Shown here piece by piece: positions 54,770-64,000 of a stretch of 64,000 nucleotides of DNA (position 1 is the stretch's first letter; each line of letters starts with the position of its first letter). A model generated the notes under the pieces. The model searched no databases, was not told the origin of the DNA, and saw only the letters and a list, made by a program, of their open reading frames with translations. Source of the DNA: Aliiroseovarius halocynthiae. Lineage in GTDB: Bacteria; Pseudomonadota; Alphaproteobacteria; Rhodobacterales; Rhodobacteraceae. The stretch spans positions 764,437 through 828,436 of the forward strand of contig NZ_ML660019.1 in NCBI RefSeq assembly GCF_007004645.1. The letters are read 5' to 3'. A program made the translations under genes and the position numbers.

Positions 54770-55135
54770 TTAGTCTGCGCGCGGAGGCGTCAGGCTTTCG
54801 TCGGTGCTGACCGGCGGCAGCAGATCGCTGACATCCGGAACAGCCGGGGCGGTTTCACCCGCGGCAGGTGCTTCCAGACCCAGAGCATCCACAACCGAGC
54901 TATCGGCAGAATTTTTGGCCGAAATAACAGTCAGCGCAATCGACGTGATCAAGAACGCAATCGCGAAGCCCCAAGTTAGCTTACCCAAAGCCGTAGCCGC
55001 GCCGCGCGACGACATCACGCCGCCTCCACCGCCGCCGCCAATACCAAGGCCGCCGCCCTCAGAGCGCTGCAAAAGCACGATCCCGATCAGCCCAAGGGCC
55101 AGGATCAGGTGAATGACGAGGATGACGTTTTCCAT
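54770..55135 (-). CDS. secG: SecG, preprotein translocase subunit
   Basis: 121 residues: two membrane helices (ENVILVIHLILALGLIGIVL and LGKLTWGFAIAFLITSIALT) joined by the SecG linker LLQRSEGGGLGIG plus a glycine stretch, and an acidic/proline tail. ATG 55135. Divergent from purA. Confidence 0.93.
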   Translation of the reverse strand: MENVILVIHLILALGLIGIVLLQRSEGGGLGIGGGGGGGVMSSRGAATALGKLTWGFAIAFLITSIALTVISAKNSADSSVVDALGLEAPAAGETAPAVPDVSDLLPPVSTDESLTPPRAD

Positions 55136-55318
55136 ATGGGGCGTTTCCCGTGATTTGGGTTCGTTCGATCTGCCGGGGTATGTAGGCGAAAAGAACGCAG
55201 GGTGCAAGTCGCCGTGGGCAGGATCGCGACCTTTCTGCATTCGCAGCAATTACTCCTTTCGCTGCGGAAGATGTGCCGCTATACCGGGCCGGGTTTTCTT
55301 TGAGATAGGAAAAAGACC

Positions 55319-56614
55319 ATGGCCAATGTCGTTGTCGTAGGCGCCCAATGGGGCGATGAAGGAAAAGGTAAGATCGTTGACTGGCTCAGCGAACGTGCCG
55401 ATGTGATCTGCCGGTTCCAAGGGGGGCACAATGCGGGCCATACTCTTGTTATTGACGGAGCGGTGTACAAGCTGCACGCGCTGCCCTCGGGTGTTGTGCG
55501 CGGTGGCAAGCTGAGTGTGATCGGCAACGGTGTTGTGTTGGACCCGTGGAACCTGCTGAAGGAAATCGAAACTGTGACGGCGCAAGGCGTTGAAATTACG
55601 CCTGAAACGCTGATGATCGCGGAAAACACCCCGCTGATCCTGCCCTTCCACGGCGAACTTGACCGCGCCCGTGAAGAGGCCGCGTCGAAAGGCACCAAGA
55701 TCGGCACCACCGGTCGCGGCATCGGTCCGTGCTATGAAGACAAGGTTGGCCGTCGCGCCATCCGTGTCGCCGATCTGGCAGACCATGCCACGCTTGAGGC
55801 CCGCGTCGACCGCGCGCTGCAGCACCACGATCCGCTGCGCAAAGGTCTGGGCATCGCGCCCATCGACCGCGACGCGTTGATTGCTCAGCTGAAAGAGGTT
55901 GCTCCGAAGATCCTGAAATTTGCCGCTCCGGTCTGGAAAGTGCTGAACGAAAAGCGCAAATCCGGCAAGCGGATACTGTTCGAAGGTGCTCAAGGCGCGC
56001 TTTTGGACATTGATTTTGGTACCTATCCCTTCGTGACGTCCTCGAACGTGATCGCGGGGCAGGCTGCCACGGGTGTGGGCATCGGACCGGGTTCGATCGA
56101 CTATGTTCTGGGCATCGTGAAAGCCTATACCACTCGCGTAGGCGAGGGCCCGTTCCCGACCGAGCTGGACGATGATGACGGCCAGCGTCTGGGCGAGCGT
56201 GGGCACGAGTTTGGCACCACCACCGGCCGCAAGCGCCGTTGTGGTTGGTTTGACGCGGCTTTGGTTCGCCAAACCTGCGCGACTTCGGGCGTGACGGGTA
56301 TCTCTCTGACGAAATTGGACGTTCTGGACGGCTTCGAGACCCTGAAAATCTGCGTCGGCTATGATCTGGACGGCGAGCGTATGGATTACCTTCCTACCGC
56401 AGCCGATCAGCAGGCCCGCTGCACGCCGATCTATGAAGAGATGCCCGGCTGGTCAGAATCGACCGAAGGCGCACGCAGCTGGAATGATCTGCCCGCGAAC
56501 GCGATCAAATACGTGAAGCGCGTGGAAGAACTGATCGAATGCCCCGTGGCCCTTCTGTCCACCAGCCCGGAACGGGACGACACCATTCTGGTGACTGACC
56601 CGTTCGCGGATTGA
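55319..56614 (+). CDS. purA: adenylosuccinate synthetase
   Basis: 431 residues: start [20 protein letters not shown] with GTP P-loop, [12 protein letters not shown], and [15 protein letters not shown]. Commits IMP to AMP. Four bases before the DUF2842 gene. Confidence 0.97.
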   Translation: MANVVVVGAQWGDEGKGKIVDWLSERADVICRFQGGHNAGHTLVIDGAVYKLHALPSGVVRGGKLSVIGNGVVLDPWNLLKEIETVTAQGVEITPETLMIAENTPLILPFHGELDRAREEAASKGTKIGTTGRGIGPCYEDKVGRRAIRVADLADHATLEARVDRALQHHDPLRKGLGIAPIDRDALIAQLKEVAPKILKFAAPVWKVLNEKRKSGKRILFEGAQGALLDIDFGTYPFVTSSNVIAGQAATGVGIGPGSIDYVLGIVKAYTTRVGEGPFPTELDDDDGQRLGERGHEFGTTTGRKRRCGWFDAALVRQTCATSGVTGISLTKLDVLDGFETLKICVGYDLDGERMDYLPTAADQQARCTPIYEEMPGWSESTEGARSWNDLPANAIKYVKRVEELIECPVALLSTSPERDDTILVTDPFAD

Positions 56615-56618
56615 TCTG

Positions 56619-56897
56619 ATGGCGCTGGGATATAAAGCACGTAAGCGACTGGCACTTCTGGTGTTGGTCGTTGGGCTTCCGCTTTACATCATCGCAGCGG
56701 TGTTTGTGGTCAGCCTGTTCAACCGGCCACCCATCTGGCTTGAGTTCATCGTCTACGCGGTGCTTGGCTTCTTGTGGATGCTGCCCTTGAAAAACGTGTT
56801 TCTGGGCGTCGGGAAAGCCGACCCGGATGTGGACGAGGCCGAGTACCCCCATGATCCGGCAGGGAAATATGCCCTAAAAGACAAGGGTGAAGACTAA
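56619..56897 (+). CDS. DUF2842 family membrane protein
   Basis: 92 residues with two membrane helices (LALLVLVVGLPLYIIAAVFV and IWLEFIVYAVLGFLWMLPLK) and an acidic tail. DUF2842 is alphaproteobacterial and of unknown function. Probably co-transcribed with purA. Confidence 0.85.
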   Translation: MALGYKARKRLALLVLVVGLPLYIIAAVFVVSLFNRPPIWLEFIVYAVLGFLWMLPLKNVFLGVGKADPDVDEAEYPHDPAGKYALKDKGED

Positions 56898-56925
56898 AAA
56901 AGGCCCCAAGATCGGGGCCTTTTTA
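56896..56925 (+). terminator. terminator of purA-DUF2842
   Basis: AAAAAGGCCCC / GGGGCCTTTTT perfect stem with a short loop right after the stop codon; symmetric, so it may also serve the convergent gene. Confidence 0.9.
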
Positions 56926-56952
56926 GTTTGGAGAATGTCACTGTAAGGCAGA

Positions 56953-58821
56953 TTATGCAGTCTGCAGCCCATTGTGACCGGTCTTTGCTAACGCGTAACT
57001 GCCCTGTGCCACTTTTATGAAGTCGCCATCACGCAGCAGACGAGCAAACGCCCGCAACGCGTCATCCCGAGTAATGCCTCCCGGTACATCTAATGTCGTC
57101 ACAAGATAGACCACCTCAGGGCGACTAAAGTTTGGCTGGCGTGTACTTTGCGTGACAAATGCGGCTGCGGCACGCAGATAGGCCGCAGTGTCACTTGCGT
57201 TTTGCTCTTGAACGTAGGTCGCGAACCGCAGTTCATCACGGGCGATGCGGCCGGATGGCTCAGCTTCTGCGTCATCCGCATCTGTACTAGACTGCGGGGT
57301 GCCAGGATTGACCCGGCGTGGGCTAACGACGCGATTACGCGCATTGTCAGTTGTGGGAGTCTGTTCCGGATTACGCTGTTTGATCTGTTGCTCCGAAATC
57401 AAGACCAAAGGCGGTGTTTGGTCTGCATCTGTGGTATTTTGCGCATTACTTTCCGGCTCAGGCGGCTTTACAGCCTTTGCTAGATCGCTTCGATATTGTG
57501 TCTCGTATTTGTCTTCATCGTCCTCACCGCCACCTTCGGATTTGTCGGCCAATGCTGCTTGCACAGCAGCTTTCAAGTGACCAATCGAGTTGCGACGGCG
57601 CGAGACTTCGTGGCTGTCCATATGGTTGTTGGTTTGTGCCAGAATTCGTTCGACCGACGTGTCATTTTCGTCAGTTTCTTGATCAACAAAGATGTTGGCG
57701 CGGCGCTCTCGACGTGCGTCAACGCGGCTTTCTTCTTCCATCGAGGATAGCAACGCTTCAATCTCGTCGTGGAGATGCGATTCTGAAGTGGCTGCATCCT
57801 CTGCCCGGCTTTCGGCCTGCGGCGTCGTGCCATGCAATGGAGCGTCCAGAGATAAAAGGGGCATTGGTGCGATGGTTGAAGCGTCGTCGCCCAATGCAAT
57901 CTCCGGCTCGATGTCTTCAGGCGTGGTTTCGCCCTGCATGGGCTGTTCCGTCTTGGTGTCCGAAGCAATGGCGTTGACATGCTCGATCACAGGCGCGCCC
58001 ATTGCTGTATTCGACAGCGCGTCCTCACCCTCGTCGTCCTGCCGTTTGCGTTTGACACGCAGCACGCGCGAGACCTGGGAGGTTACATCCACAGCTACAG
58101 AAGCGTCGTCACCAAGCAGAACCGGGGGCAGAGCGGGCTCAGCCACAGAGTTTTGCGCATCGTTGATTGCGATGCGGTCTTTCACACGTTGGCGCATTGC
58201 CAGTCGATCATCTGGCGCTTGGGGTGGTGTCGGGTTTTCATCGGTGGCCAGGGCGTGTTTGCTTATTAAGTCATCGAATTCGTCAAGATCTCCGAGATCG
58301 GTCTTCTCATCACCCGAGGCATGCTCGTCTTCAAGAAATTCGTCCGAACCATCGGCGCCAAGTGATGCTTCGCGCAGACGGGATAGTTTGGCGAAGGCAT
58401 CTTCGATCTCAAGTTCATGCGTGGCCCCTGCCTCTTCTTCCTGAGGTTCGACATCGATTTCTTCGACAACGATATCGCGGGCCAGTGCCTTCTCGCTCGG
58501 CGCCTCCATTTGGACATGGGGAATGTCGTTTTCGACGGGTTCGGGAGTGCGATCCTCGCGGTCTTGCTCGCTTTGACGCAGAATGATGCTTTGATCCTCA
58601 ATCCGGGCGTCAACGTGCATCAGCGTTTCGCGCTGTGCAATCTCAAGAAGCATTGCTGCGTCTGGAGATGCGGGTTCGGCCCCGAAACTCGGGTCACTCT
58701 CCGACAAACTACGGAAGTATTCGGTAATAGATTTCATTGCGCTAAAGGGGTCGTCGAACCCTTCCAGCGTACAGGAAAATGTGCCATAAGAAACTGTGAG
58801 GATCTTGCTGCTGCTACCCAT
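56953..58821 (-). CDS. large acidic protein of unknown function
   Basis: 622 residues. Residues 1-50 (KILTVSYGTFSCTLEGFDDP, AMKSITEYFRSLSESDPSFG) and the C-terminal 85 residues (a folded part with FSRPEVVYLVTTLDVPGGIT and RDDALRAFARLLRDGDFIKV) look structured. The middle is long, Asp/Glu-rich and low in hydrophobics, so probably disordered. I recall the ends as conserved in Rhodobacteraceae but no function. The layout suggests a scaffold or adaptor. Convergent with DUF2842. Confidence 0.75.
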   Translation of the reverse strand: MGSSSKILTVSYGTFSCTLEGFDDPFSAMKSITEYFRSLSESDPSFGAEPASPDAAMLLEIAQRETLMHVDARIEDQSIILRQSEQDREDRTPEPVENDIPHVQMEAPSEKALARDIVVEEIDVEPQEEEAGATHELEIEDAFAKLSRLREASLGADGSDEFLEDEHASGDEKTDLGDLDEFDDLISKHALATDENPTPPQAPDDRLAMRQRVKDRIAINDAQNSVAEPALPPVLLGDDASVAVDVTSQVSRVLRVKRKRQDDEGEDALSNTAMGAPVIEHVNAIASDTKTEQPMQGETTPEDIEPEIALGDDASTIAPMPLLSLDAPLHGTTPQAESRAEDAATSESHLHDEIEALLSSMEEESRVDARRERRANIFVDQETDENDTSVERILAQTNNHMDSHEVSRRRNSIGHLKAAVQAALADKSEGGGEDDEDKYETQYRSDLAKAVKPPEPESNAQNTTDADQTPPLVLISEQQIKQRNPEQTPTTDNARNRVVSPRRVNPGTPQSSTDADDAEAEPSGRIARDELRFATYVQEQNASDTAAYLRAAAAFVTQSTRQPNFSRPEVVYLVTTLDVPGGITRDDALRAFARLLRDGDFIKVAQGSYALAKTGHNGLQTA

Positions 58822-58953
58822 TAAAACTCACTTTCCAAACCAGAGCGACGACAAGGTTACATATTCCCCCCAAAATGCGCAAAAGCGCGATGCGGGTGGT
58901 GTTTTTTTGGGGCCGAATTGTGGCGCCCACGACGAATTGGATCAAATTTAGTC

Positions 58954-59637
58954 ATGAGTTGTCAAATCCCCCCCCAAGATTCTGGTATTACCTTACTAGG
59001 TGGTGGGCAGCTTGCTGCGCAAGATCTTGATGAATCGTTAACTATGGCTCCAAATTTGATCGGTGTGGATGGTGGGGCCAACATGGTGTTGGCTTTGGGT
59101 CATAATTTGCTGGCTGTTTGTGGAGATCTGGATTCGGTCTCGGCGGAGACATTGTTCGCTGTGGATCCCGAAATTGTGATCGAAACGCCGGATCAGAATC
59201 GAACAGATTTCGATAAGGCACTGGATTTGGCCGATGCCCCGGTGATCTTGTGCGTCGGATTTACGGGCAAGCGGATGGACCACCAATTGGCCTGTTACAC
59301 CGTGCTGGTGCGACAGGCTGCCAAACCGGCGATTCTCATCGGCGACGAAGATATCTGTTTTCACCTGTCCCACCCTGTCACATTGGACCTTCCGGTTGGG
59401 ACCCGCCTTTCGCTGTTCCCGATGGCCCGCGTGGTCGGGCATGGCGGTGGGTTGCGCTGGCCGGTTGATGGGTTGGAATTTGCGCCATGGGGCCAGATCG
59501 GCACGTCGAACGAGGTGCGCCAGGGACCCGTCACCCTGTCCGCCGATGGGCACGGGCTTTTGGTCATTTTGCCACGAAGATATCTGCGGGATGTCGTTCG
59601 CGTATTGTGGCAGGGCGACCCGGCGCTGTGCCCTTAA
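58954..59637 (+). CDS. thiN: thiamine diphosphokinase
   Basis: 227 residues with LIGVDGGANMVLALGH, CGDLDSVS, DQNRTDFDKAL and GFTGKRMDHQL, the substrate and catalytic motifs of thiamine pyrophosphokinase. Converts thiamine to the diphosphate used by transketolase and the indolepyruvate enzyme here. Start ATG 58954. Ends two bases before the convergent sdaA stop. Confidence 0.9.
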   Translation: MSCQIPPQDSGITLLGGGQLAAQDLDESLTMAPNLIGVDGGANMVLALGHNLLAVCGDLDSVSAETLFAVDPEIVIETPDQNRTDFDKALDLADAPVILCVGFTGKRMDHQLACYTVLVRQAAKPAILIGDEDICFHLSHPVTLDLPVGTRLSLFPMARVVGHGGGLRWPVDGLEFAPWGQIGTSNEVRQGPVTLSADGHGLLVILPRRYLRDVVRVLWQGDPALCP

Positions 59638-59639
59638 CA

Positions 59640-61022
59640 CTAGCAGTTGGGAACGTTTACAGCGAGCCCGCCCAAAGAAGTCTCTTTGTACTTCTCCATC
59701 ATGTCCTGACCGGTTTCGAACATCGTCTTGATGCAGGCATCCAGCGGAACCAGATGCGTGCCGTCACCGCGCAGGGCCAGCGACGCAGCTGATACCGCTT
59801 TGATCGCACCCAGCCCGTTGCGTTCAATACAGGGCACCTGAACCAACCCGCGCACCGGGTCGCAGGTCAGCCCCAAATGATGCTCCAATGCAATTTCTGC
59901 CGCGTTTTCAACCTGCATAGGCGTGCCGCCCATGACGGCGCACAGGCCAGCCGCAGCCATCGCGCTGGCCGAACCGACTTCGGCCTGACAGCCAGCTTCT
60001 GCGCCCGAAATCGACGCGTTGTGTTTGACAATCGCCCCGATGGCTGACGCGGTCAGCAGGAAGTCGTGAATGCGCGAAGGGGACGCGCCCGGCACATGGT
60101 TCAGCCAATAGTAAACCACCGCAGGCAATACCCCGGCCGCACCGTTGGTCGGGCTGGTCACAACCTGCCCACCTGCGGCGTTTTCTTCGTTCACCGCCAT
60201 GGCATAGACGCTCATCCAGTCGTTGATCGTATGCGGTGCGGTGAGGTTCAAACCTTGCTCGGCGATCAGACTGTCATAGATGGCCTTTGCGCGGCGTTTG
60301 ACCATCAGGCCACCGGGCAGGATACCGTCATTCGCCAAGCCACGTTGGATGCAATCCTGCATGACGTCCCAGACCCGGTCGAGCTTTTCGGCCAGCGTCG
60401 CAGGACCCATATGCTCCAGCTCGTTCGCACGTTTCATATCTGCGATGCTTTTTCCCGACGCCTTCGCCATCTGAAGCATTTGAACAGCATTCTCAAACGG
60501 ATAGGGGTGGGTTTTCGCGTCTGCCGCGTCCAGGGCGGCCTCTTGCGCTTGTTCGGCTTCGGTCACCACAAAGCCGCCGCCGATGGAATAATAGGTCTCG
60601 CGCACCACCACGTCGCCTTGCGCGTCGGTGGCCATCAGTTGCATGCCGTTGGCATGGCCGGGCAGGGGGTGGTCATAGTCAAAAATCAGATCGGTTTTCG
60701 GCGCAAAGTTCAGTGTGCCCAATCCGTCGGGCGAGACAGTATGGGTTTCCGCGATCGCGGCCATAGCGGCCTCCGCCTTGGCATGGTCATAGCTGTCGGG
60801 CAGGAAGCCTGCCAAGCCCAGAATGGTTGCGCGGTCGGTGGCGTGGCCGACACCGGTAAATGCCAGTGATCCATGCAGCGATGCTTTCAGGCCATGCACT
60901 TCGAAAGGTTGGCTGCGCAGCAGGTCCAGAAACCGTGCCCCCGCAACCATCGGTCCCATCGTGTGGGAGGAACTGGGACCAACCCCAACCTTGAACATGT
61001 CGAAAACAGACAGGAACATCAT
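59640..61022 (-). CDS. sdaA: L-serine ammonia-lyase (iron-sulfur type)
   Basis: 460 residues, single chain: beta domain with [15 protein letters not shown] (start) and alpha domain with [36 protein letters not shown] and [18 protein letters not shown]; the terminal NVPNC supplies the tail cysteine seen in this family. Deaminates serine to pyruvate through a [4Fe-4S] cluster. Confidence 0.94.
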   Translation of the reverse strand: MMFLSVFDMFKVGVGPSSSHTMGPMVAGARFLDLLRSQPFEVHGLKASLHGSLAFTGVGHATDRATILGLAGFLPDSYDHAKAEAAMAAIAETHTVSPDGLGTLNFAPKTDLIFDYDHPLPGHANGMQLMATDAQGDVVVRETYYSIGGGFVVTEAEQAQEAALDAADAKTHPYPFENAVQMLQMAKASGKSIADMKRANELEHMGPATLAEKLDRVWDVMQDCIQRGLANDGILPGGLMVKRRAKAIYDSLIAEQGLNLTAPHTINDWMSVYAMAVNEENAAGGQVVTSPTNGAAGVLPAVVYYWLNHVPGASPSRIHDFLLTASAIGAIVKHNASISGAEAGCQAEVGSASAMAAAGLCAVMGGTPMQVENAAEIALEHHLGLTCDPVRGLVQVPCIERNGLGAIKAVSAASLALRGDGTHLVPLDACIKTMFETGQDMMEKYKETSLGGLAVNVPNC

Positions 61023-61120
61023 GACCTCGCTTCAATTCGTCAGACCATTGTGCGGATTTCGCGCGGATATGTGCGTGGAAAAGCGACAGTTTTTATCCCA
61101 ATCGCGTTCCTGCCGCCTGA

Positions 61121-61474
61121 TCAGTCTGGTCGCGTCAGGACAAAGGCTGCCCCCGCGCCCATCAATGTGCCCTGCAACACCAAGATCCACCACGCCACCC
61201 CCATTAGCAGCGAGATGACAAAGACCAGTGTCATCATACTGACGGCTAGGGTTTTGGCCCGGCGCGAGATCGCGCCGCGTTCTTCCCAATCACGAATTGA
61301 CGGGCCGAAATGTGCGTGGTCAATCAGCCACGCCCGGGCGCGCGGGCTGCCCTTGCCGAATGCAAATGCGGCGACCAGAAGAAAGGGCGTGGTTGGCAGG
61401 ACGGGCAGAATGACGCCCAAAAGGCCAAGCCCGACAGCGGCCCATCCCAGAATGATGTAGAAAAACTTGCTCAT
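61121..61474 (-). CDS. DUF454 (YbaN-like) membrane protein
   Basis: 117 residues: LGWAAVGLGLLGVILPVLPT TPF motif at the start and two or three further hydrophobic segments. Family function unknown. ATG 61474. Confidence 0.85.
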   Translation of the reverse strand: MSKFFYIILGWAAVGLGLLGVILPVLPTTPFLLVAAFAFGKGSPRARAWLIDHAHFGPSIRDWEERGAISRRAKTLAVSMMTLVFVISLLMGVAWWILVLQGTLMGAGAAFVLTRPD

Positions 61475-61541
61475 GTCTTGCGCCCAAGTTACTGCGCGCA
61501 CCTTCCCGTGATGCCTGCAAATTGTCCAGACTTAACAGGTT

Positions 61542-62225
61542 CTAAAGCGCAGCACCTTCAGGGGGATTTGCAGGCGATGGCGCGCTAAGCGGTGTCTGTC
61601 CCAGACCCTCGGCGATGATGGCGGCTTGCATTGCGGGCCGGGCCTCGATCCGCTGAGCAAGGGCTTTTAGGCGCGGCCACGTGTTCAAATCGAACCAGTT
61701 ATCCCCCCTTAGATACAGCGCAAACCACCGCAATGGGACAGCCACATAATAGTCCAAAGCCGTGGGCGTTTCACCGCCGAACCAGCTGCGTTTGGCGCCC
61801 AGCAGCGCCTCATAGCGATCCAGATGCCCTTGCAGGCGTTTTGAGACAATGCGCCGGTGATCTTCGACGGACCCAGCCGTGAAGCGTTCGGCGTAGAAAT
61901 GCTGCCGCAGGTCCGTCTGCATCCCGTTCGAGGCCACCATCATCCACGACAGAAATGCCCCACGATCCGGGCTGTCTACTGCCGGAGCCATCTGGCCCGC
62001 GCGGTCGACTAGCCACATCAGAATGGCTGCGGTTTCGAACACCACCCCGTCCGGCGTCTCAAGCGCTGGGATTGTCCCCATCGGATTGACCTTCAGATAT
62101 GCCGCACTGTGCTGTGCATTGCTGGCACGGTCCACCAGAACGGTTTCATAGGGGGTGCCCAGCTCTTCCAACACAAGGCGGATGATTAGTGAGGCGTTGT
62201 CGGGGGCGTAGTGAAGTTTCAACAT
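61542..62225 (-). CDS. glutathione S-transferase family protein
   Basis: 227 residues: thioredoxin-like N-terminal domain (LKLHYAPDNASLIIRLVLEE, NPMGTIPALETPDG) and helical C-terminal domain. The residue after the first strand is Asn/Ala-Ser (PDNAS), so a serine-type active site is likely. ATG 62225; divergent from rpiA. Confidence 0.85.
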   Translation of the reverse strand: MLKLHYAPDNASLIIRLVLEELGTPYETVLVDRASNAQHSAAYLKVNPMGTIPALETPDGVVFETAAILMWLVDRAGQMAPAVDSPDRGAFLSWMMVASNGMQTDLRQHFYAERFTAGSVEDHRRIVSKRLQGHLDRYEALLGAKRSWFGGETPTALDYYVAVPLRWFALYLRGDNWFDLNTWPRLKALAQRIEARPAMQAAIIAEGLGQTPLSAPSPANPPEGAAL

Positions 62226-62355
62226 GCGGCGACCCAAACAAATTCAACGCGCTGTGACCAGAAAAATCGCACTTTTGGCCGCAGCATGCTCGCCAAGACG
62301 CGGTGGGACCTCTATAAATTTCCCAATATTTTATATATCTAAGGGATTCGTAATC

Positions 62356-63138
62356 ATGTCTGCCCAATTATCCCCCATTGATGCGGCCAAAAGCATTGCC
62401 GCTAAATTTGCGGTTCAGTTCGTTGAAGATGGTATGCGTGTTGGGTTGGGAACGGGCTCAACTTCGGCTTGGATGATCCGGTATCTCGGCGAGCGTATAA
62501 AAGACGACGGACTGGACATCGTCTGCGTACCCAGTAGCCAGCGAACGGCGGAGTTGGCGGAGGGCGCAGGGATTCGTCTTTCCAGACTGGATGATGTGAA
62601 GTGGCTTGATGTGACGATTGATGGCGCAGATGAGTATGACGGCGAGCTGACGTTGATCAAGGGCGGCGGCGGAGCGCTACTACAGGAAAAAATTATCGCG
62701 ACCGCTTCGGATCGGATGATCGTGATCGCTGACCACTCCAAAGAAGTTGGACATCTCGGCGCGGCGCCGCTACCGATCGAAGTGGTGCCCTTCGGATTGC
62801 AAACCACCCGCGCAATGGTCGAAGCCGTTTTGGAAGGAATGGACGTGCTTGGCTGGGAGGCTGCAGTGCGCCGGGTTGATGGAAGCCCATTCACGACCGA
62901 TGCTGGCAACCATATCCTAGACTTGCACCTGAACCGCATTGGCGACCCTCGCCGACTGGCTTTGGCGCTGAACCAGGTGCCAGGCGTCGTTGAAAACGGC
63001 TTGTTCATTGATATCTGCGATGTGGTTGTCGCCGGGCACGGAGATGGCCGTGTCGAGGTGACGGATCTGGAAAACGGTACAATCAGTGAAGCTTTGATGG
63101 ATGTTGAGCAAGCCAGCAATATCTTTGCCAACCTGTGA
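62356..63138 (+). CDS. rpiA: ribose-5-phosphate isomerase A
   Basis: 260 residues: GLGTGSTSAWMIRYLGERI (phosphate loop), DVTIDGADEYDGELTLIKGG with the catalytic acids, and DGSPFTTDAGNHILDLHL. Works with transketolase in the pentose phosphate pathway. ATG 62356. Confidence 0.95.
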   Translation: MSAQLSPIDAAKSIAAKFAVQFVEDGMRVGLGTGSTSAWMIRYLGERIKDDGLDIVCVPSSQRTAELAEGAGIRLSRLDDVKWLDVTIDGADEYDGELTLIKGGGGALLQEKIIATASDRMIVIADHSKEVGHLGAAPLPIEVVPFGLQTTRAMVEAVLEGMDVLGWEAAVRRVDGSPFTTDAGNHILDLHLNRIGDPRRLALALNQVPGVVENGLFIDICDVVVAGHGDGRVEVTDLENGTISEALMDVEQASNIFANL

Positions 63139-63276
63139 TCCGCACTGAGCGCGGATTCGTGATCATTGTGTCAGGAGCCGGGGGTGGAAAGCCGCGCCCC
63201 AAATGCATAACTTTCTGCGACGACAAACCTATATGTGATGCGCACCCGGTCGGGTGGGACGTGAAAGGCAACGGAA

Positions 63277-64000
63277 ATGAGCGGATTTGACTATGACCTC
63301 TTTGTGATCGGCGGCGGTTCGGGCGGCGTTCGCGCTGGTCGCGTCGCAGCCGAGGGCGGCGCGAAAGTGGCGTTGGCGGAAGAGTTCCGTATGGGCGGTA
63401 CCTGTGTCATCCGTGGCTGTGTGCCGAAAAAGCTGATGGTCTTTGCCTCGCAACATGGGCCCGCTGCTGCAGACGCGGCTGCTTATGGTTGGAAGGGCAA
63501 TGCGCGTGGTGAATTTGACTGGAAAGACACATTCCGCCCGGCACTTCACGCCGAGTTGGATCGTCTGGAAAGCATCTACACCCGCAACCTCGGCAACTCG
63601 GGTGCCGACATCTACAACGCACGCGCGGTTGTGAAGGATGCCCATACAGTCGAGCTGTCGACCGGTGAAACCTTCACCGCCAAACACATCTTGGTGGCCA
63701 CCGGCGGACGCCCGTTCATTCCCGATACACCGGGTGCGGCCGAGCTGGGGATTACCTCGAATGAAGTGTTCAATCTGGAAGACTTCCCTGAGCGGATCCT
63801 GATCGTGGGTGGTGGATATATCGCGACAGAGTTTGCTTGTATCTTCAACGGCCTGGGCAGCCATGTGGCGCAATGGTATCGCGGCGCACAAATCCTGCGC
63901 GGCTTTGATGATGAAGTGCGCGGTTTCCTGGCCGAACACATCCGCGAGCGTGGTGTAGACCTGCATGTGGGCCTTGAGGTCGAGCGGATGGAGCGCCGCG
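63277..64000 (+). CDS. gor: glutathione reductase, 3' end outside window
   Basis: The first 241 codons. FAD-binding GGGSGGVRAGRVAAEGG (12-28), redox-active GGTCVIRGCVPKKL (Cys43, Cys48), then the start of the NADPH domain (ILIVGGGYIATEFACIFNGL). The motif GCVPKKLMVF fits glutathione reductase rather than lipoamide dehydrogenase. It follows rpiA by 138 bases. Confidence 0.92.
   Translation, partial: MSGFDYDLFVIGGGSGGVRAGRVAAEGGAKVALAEEFRMGGTCVIRGCVPKKLMVFASQHGPAAADAAAYGWKGNARGEFDWKDTFRPALHAELDRLESIYTRNLGNSGADIYNARAVVKDAHTVELSTGETFTAKHILVATGGRPFIPDTPGAAELGITSNEVFNLEDFPERILIVGGGYIATEFACIFNGLGSHVAQWYRGAQILRGFDDEVRGFLAEHIRERGVDLHVGLEVERMERR

Noticed and set aside
1-64000. CRISPR array, tRNA gene or intact insertion sequence
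   Set aside because: No regularly spaced direct repeats, no T-arm consensus with a full cloverleaf and no transposase frame were seen on either strand by eye.

Overview
The window is about 64 kb of chromosome from an alphaproteobacterium, almost certainly a marine Rhodobacteraceae (Roseobacter-group) organism. Evidence is the gene content: a fused indolepyruvate oxidoreductase, two gap genes in tandem, a zapA operon, DUF2842, a gene-transfer-agent type lysis pair inside a ccm cluster, and several polar amino-acid ABC operons. About two thirds is ordinary core metabolism. No tRNA, rRNA, CRISPR array or intact insertion sequence was seen.

Bases 1-9200 are the accessory part and the most interesting one. 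They hold an RNA-damage response and repair island: a Ro60/TROVE RNA-binding protein (cut by the window edge), the divergent regulator RtcR, and on the minus strand two gene groups. The first is rtcB-prfH-BCS1-like AAA ATPase; rtcB is an RNA ligase for 3'-phosphate ends and prfH is a rescue release factor. The second is an ATP-dependent RNA ligase followed by an HD-Pnk end-healing enzyme. Between the two groups lies a structured stretch that resembles a Y RNA, the RNA partner of Ro60. The RtcR protein has lost the GAFTGA loop that normally contacts sigma-54, and the promoter I can see next to it is of the sigma-70 kind. Beyond the ligase lie a 27-codon ORF, a terminator-like hairpin, a frameshifted EF-Tu-like gene and, tail to tail with it, a decayed type I methylase (hsdM). 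This looks like a site that has repeatedly gained and lost conflict-related genes.

Bases 9426-13385 carry a glutamine-synthetase-like gamma-glutamylputrescine synthetase divergent from a three-gene amino-acid ABC transporter. Bases 13404-20053 carry central carbon genes (gap, gap, tkt) with a DUF808 membrane protein and an EamA exporter. Bases 20316-25050 carry a coiled-coil protein plus ZapA (Z-ring), glutaredoxin and BolA (iron-sulfur/redox), a YkgJ cysteine-cluster protein and purL. A 580-base gap upstream of purL holds two large inverted repeats and a candidate small RNA.

Bases 25346-38920 carry LysR and indolepyruvate oxidoreductase, an acyltransferase, murI, argC, ccmE, a five-gene overlapping lysis cassette, ccmF, ccmH, an enoyl-CoA hydratase and a GFA protein. 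Bases 39023-50661 carry gltA, gltX, comEC, a LysR gene, a DegT aminotransferase, a class I amidotransferase and a second amino-acid ABC transporter. Bases 50889-64000 carry two TerB-like proteins, pyrG, secG, purA, DUF2842, a long acidic protein, thiamine diphosphokinase, sdaA, DUF454, a GST-like protein, rpiA and the start of glutathione reductase.
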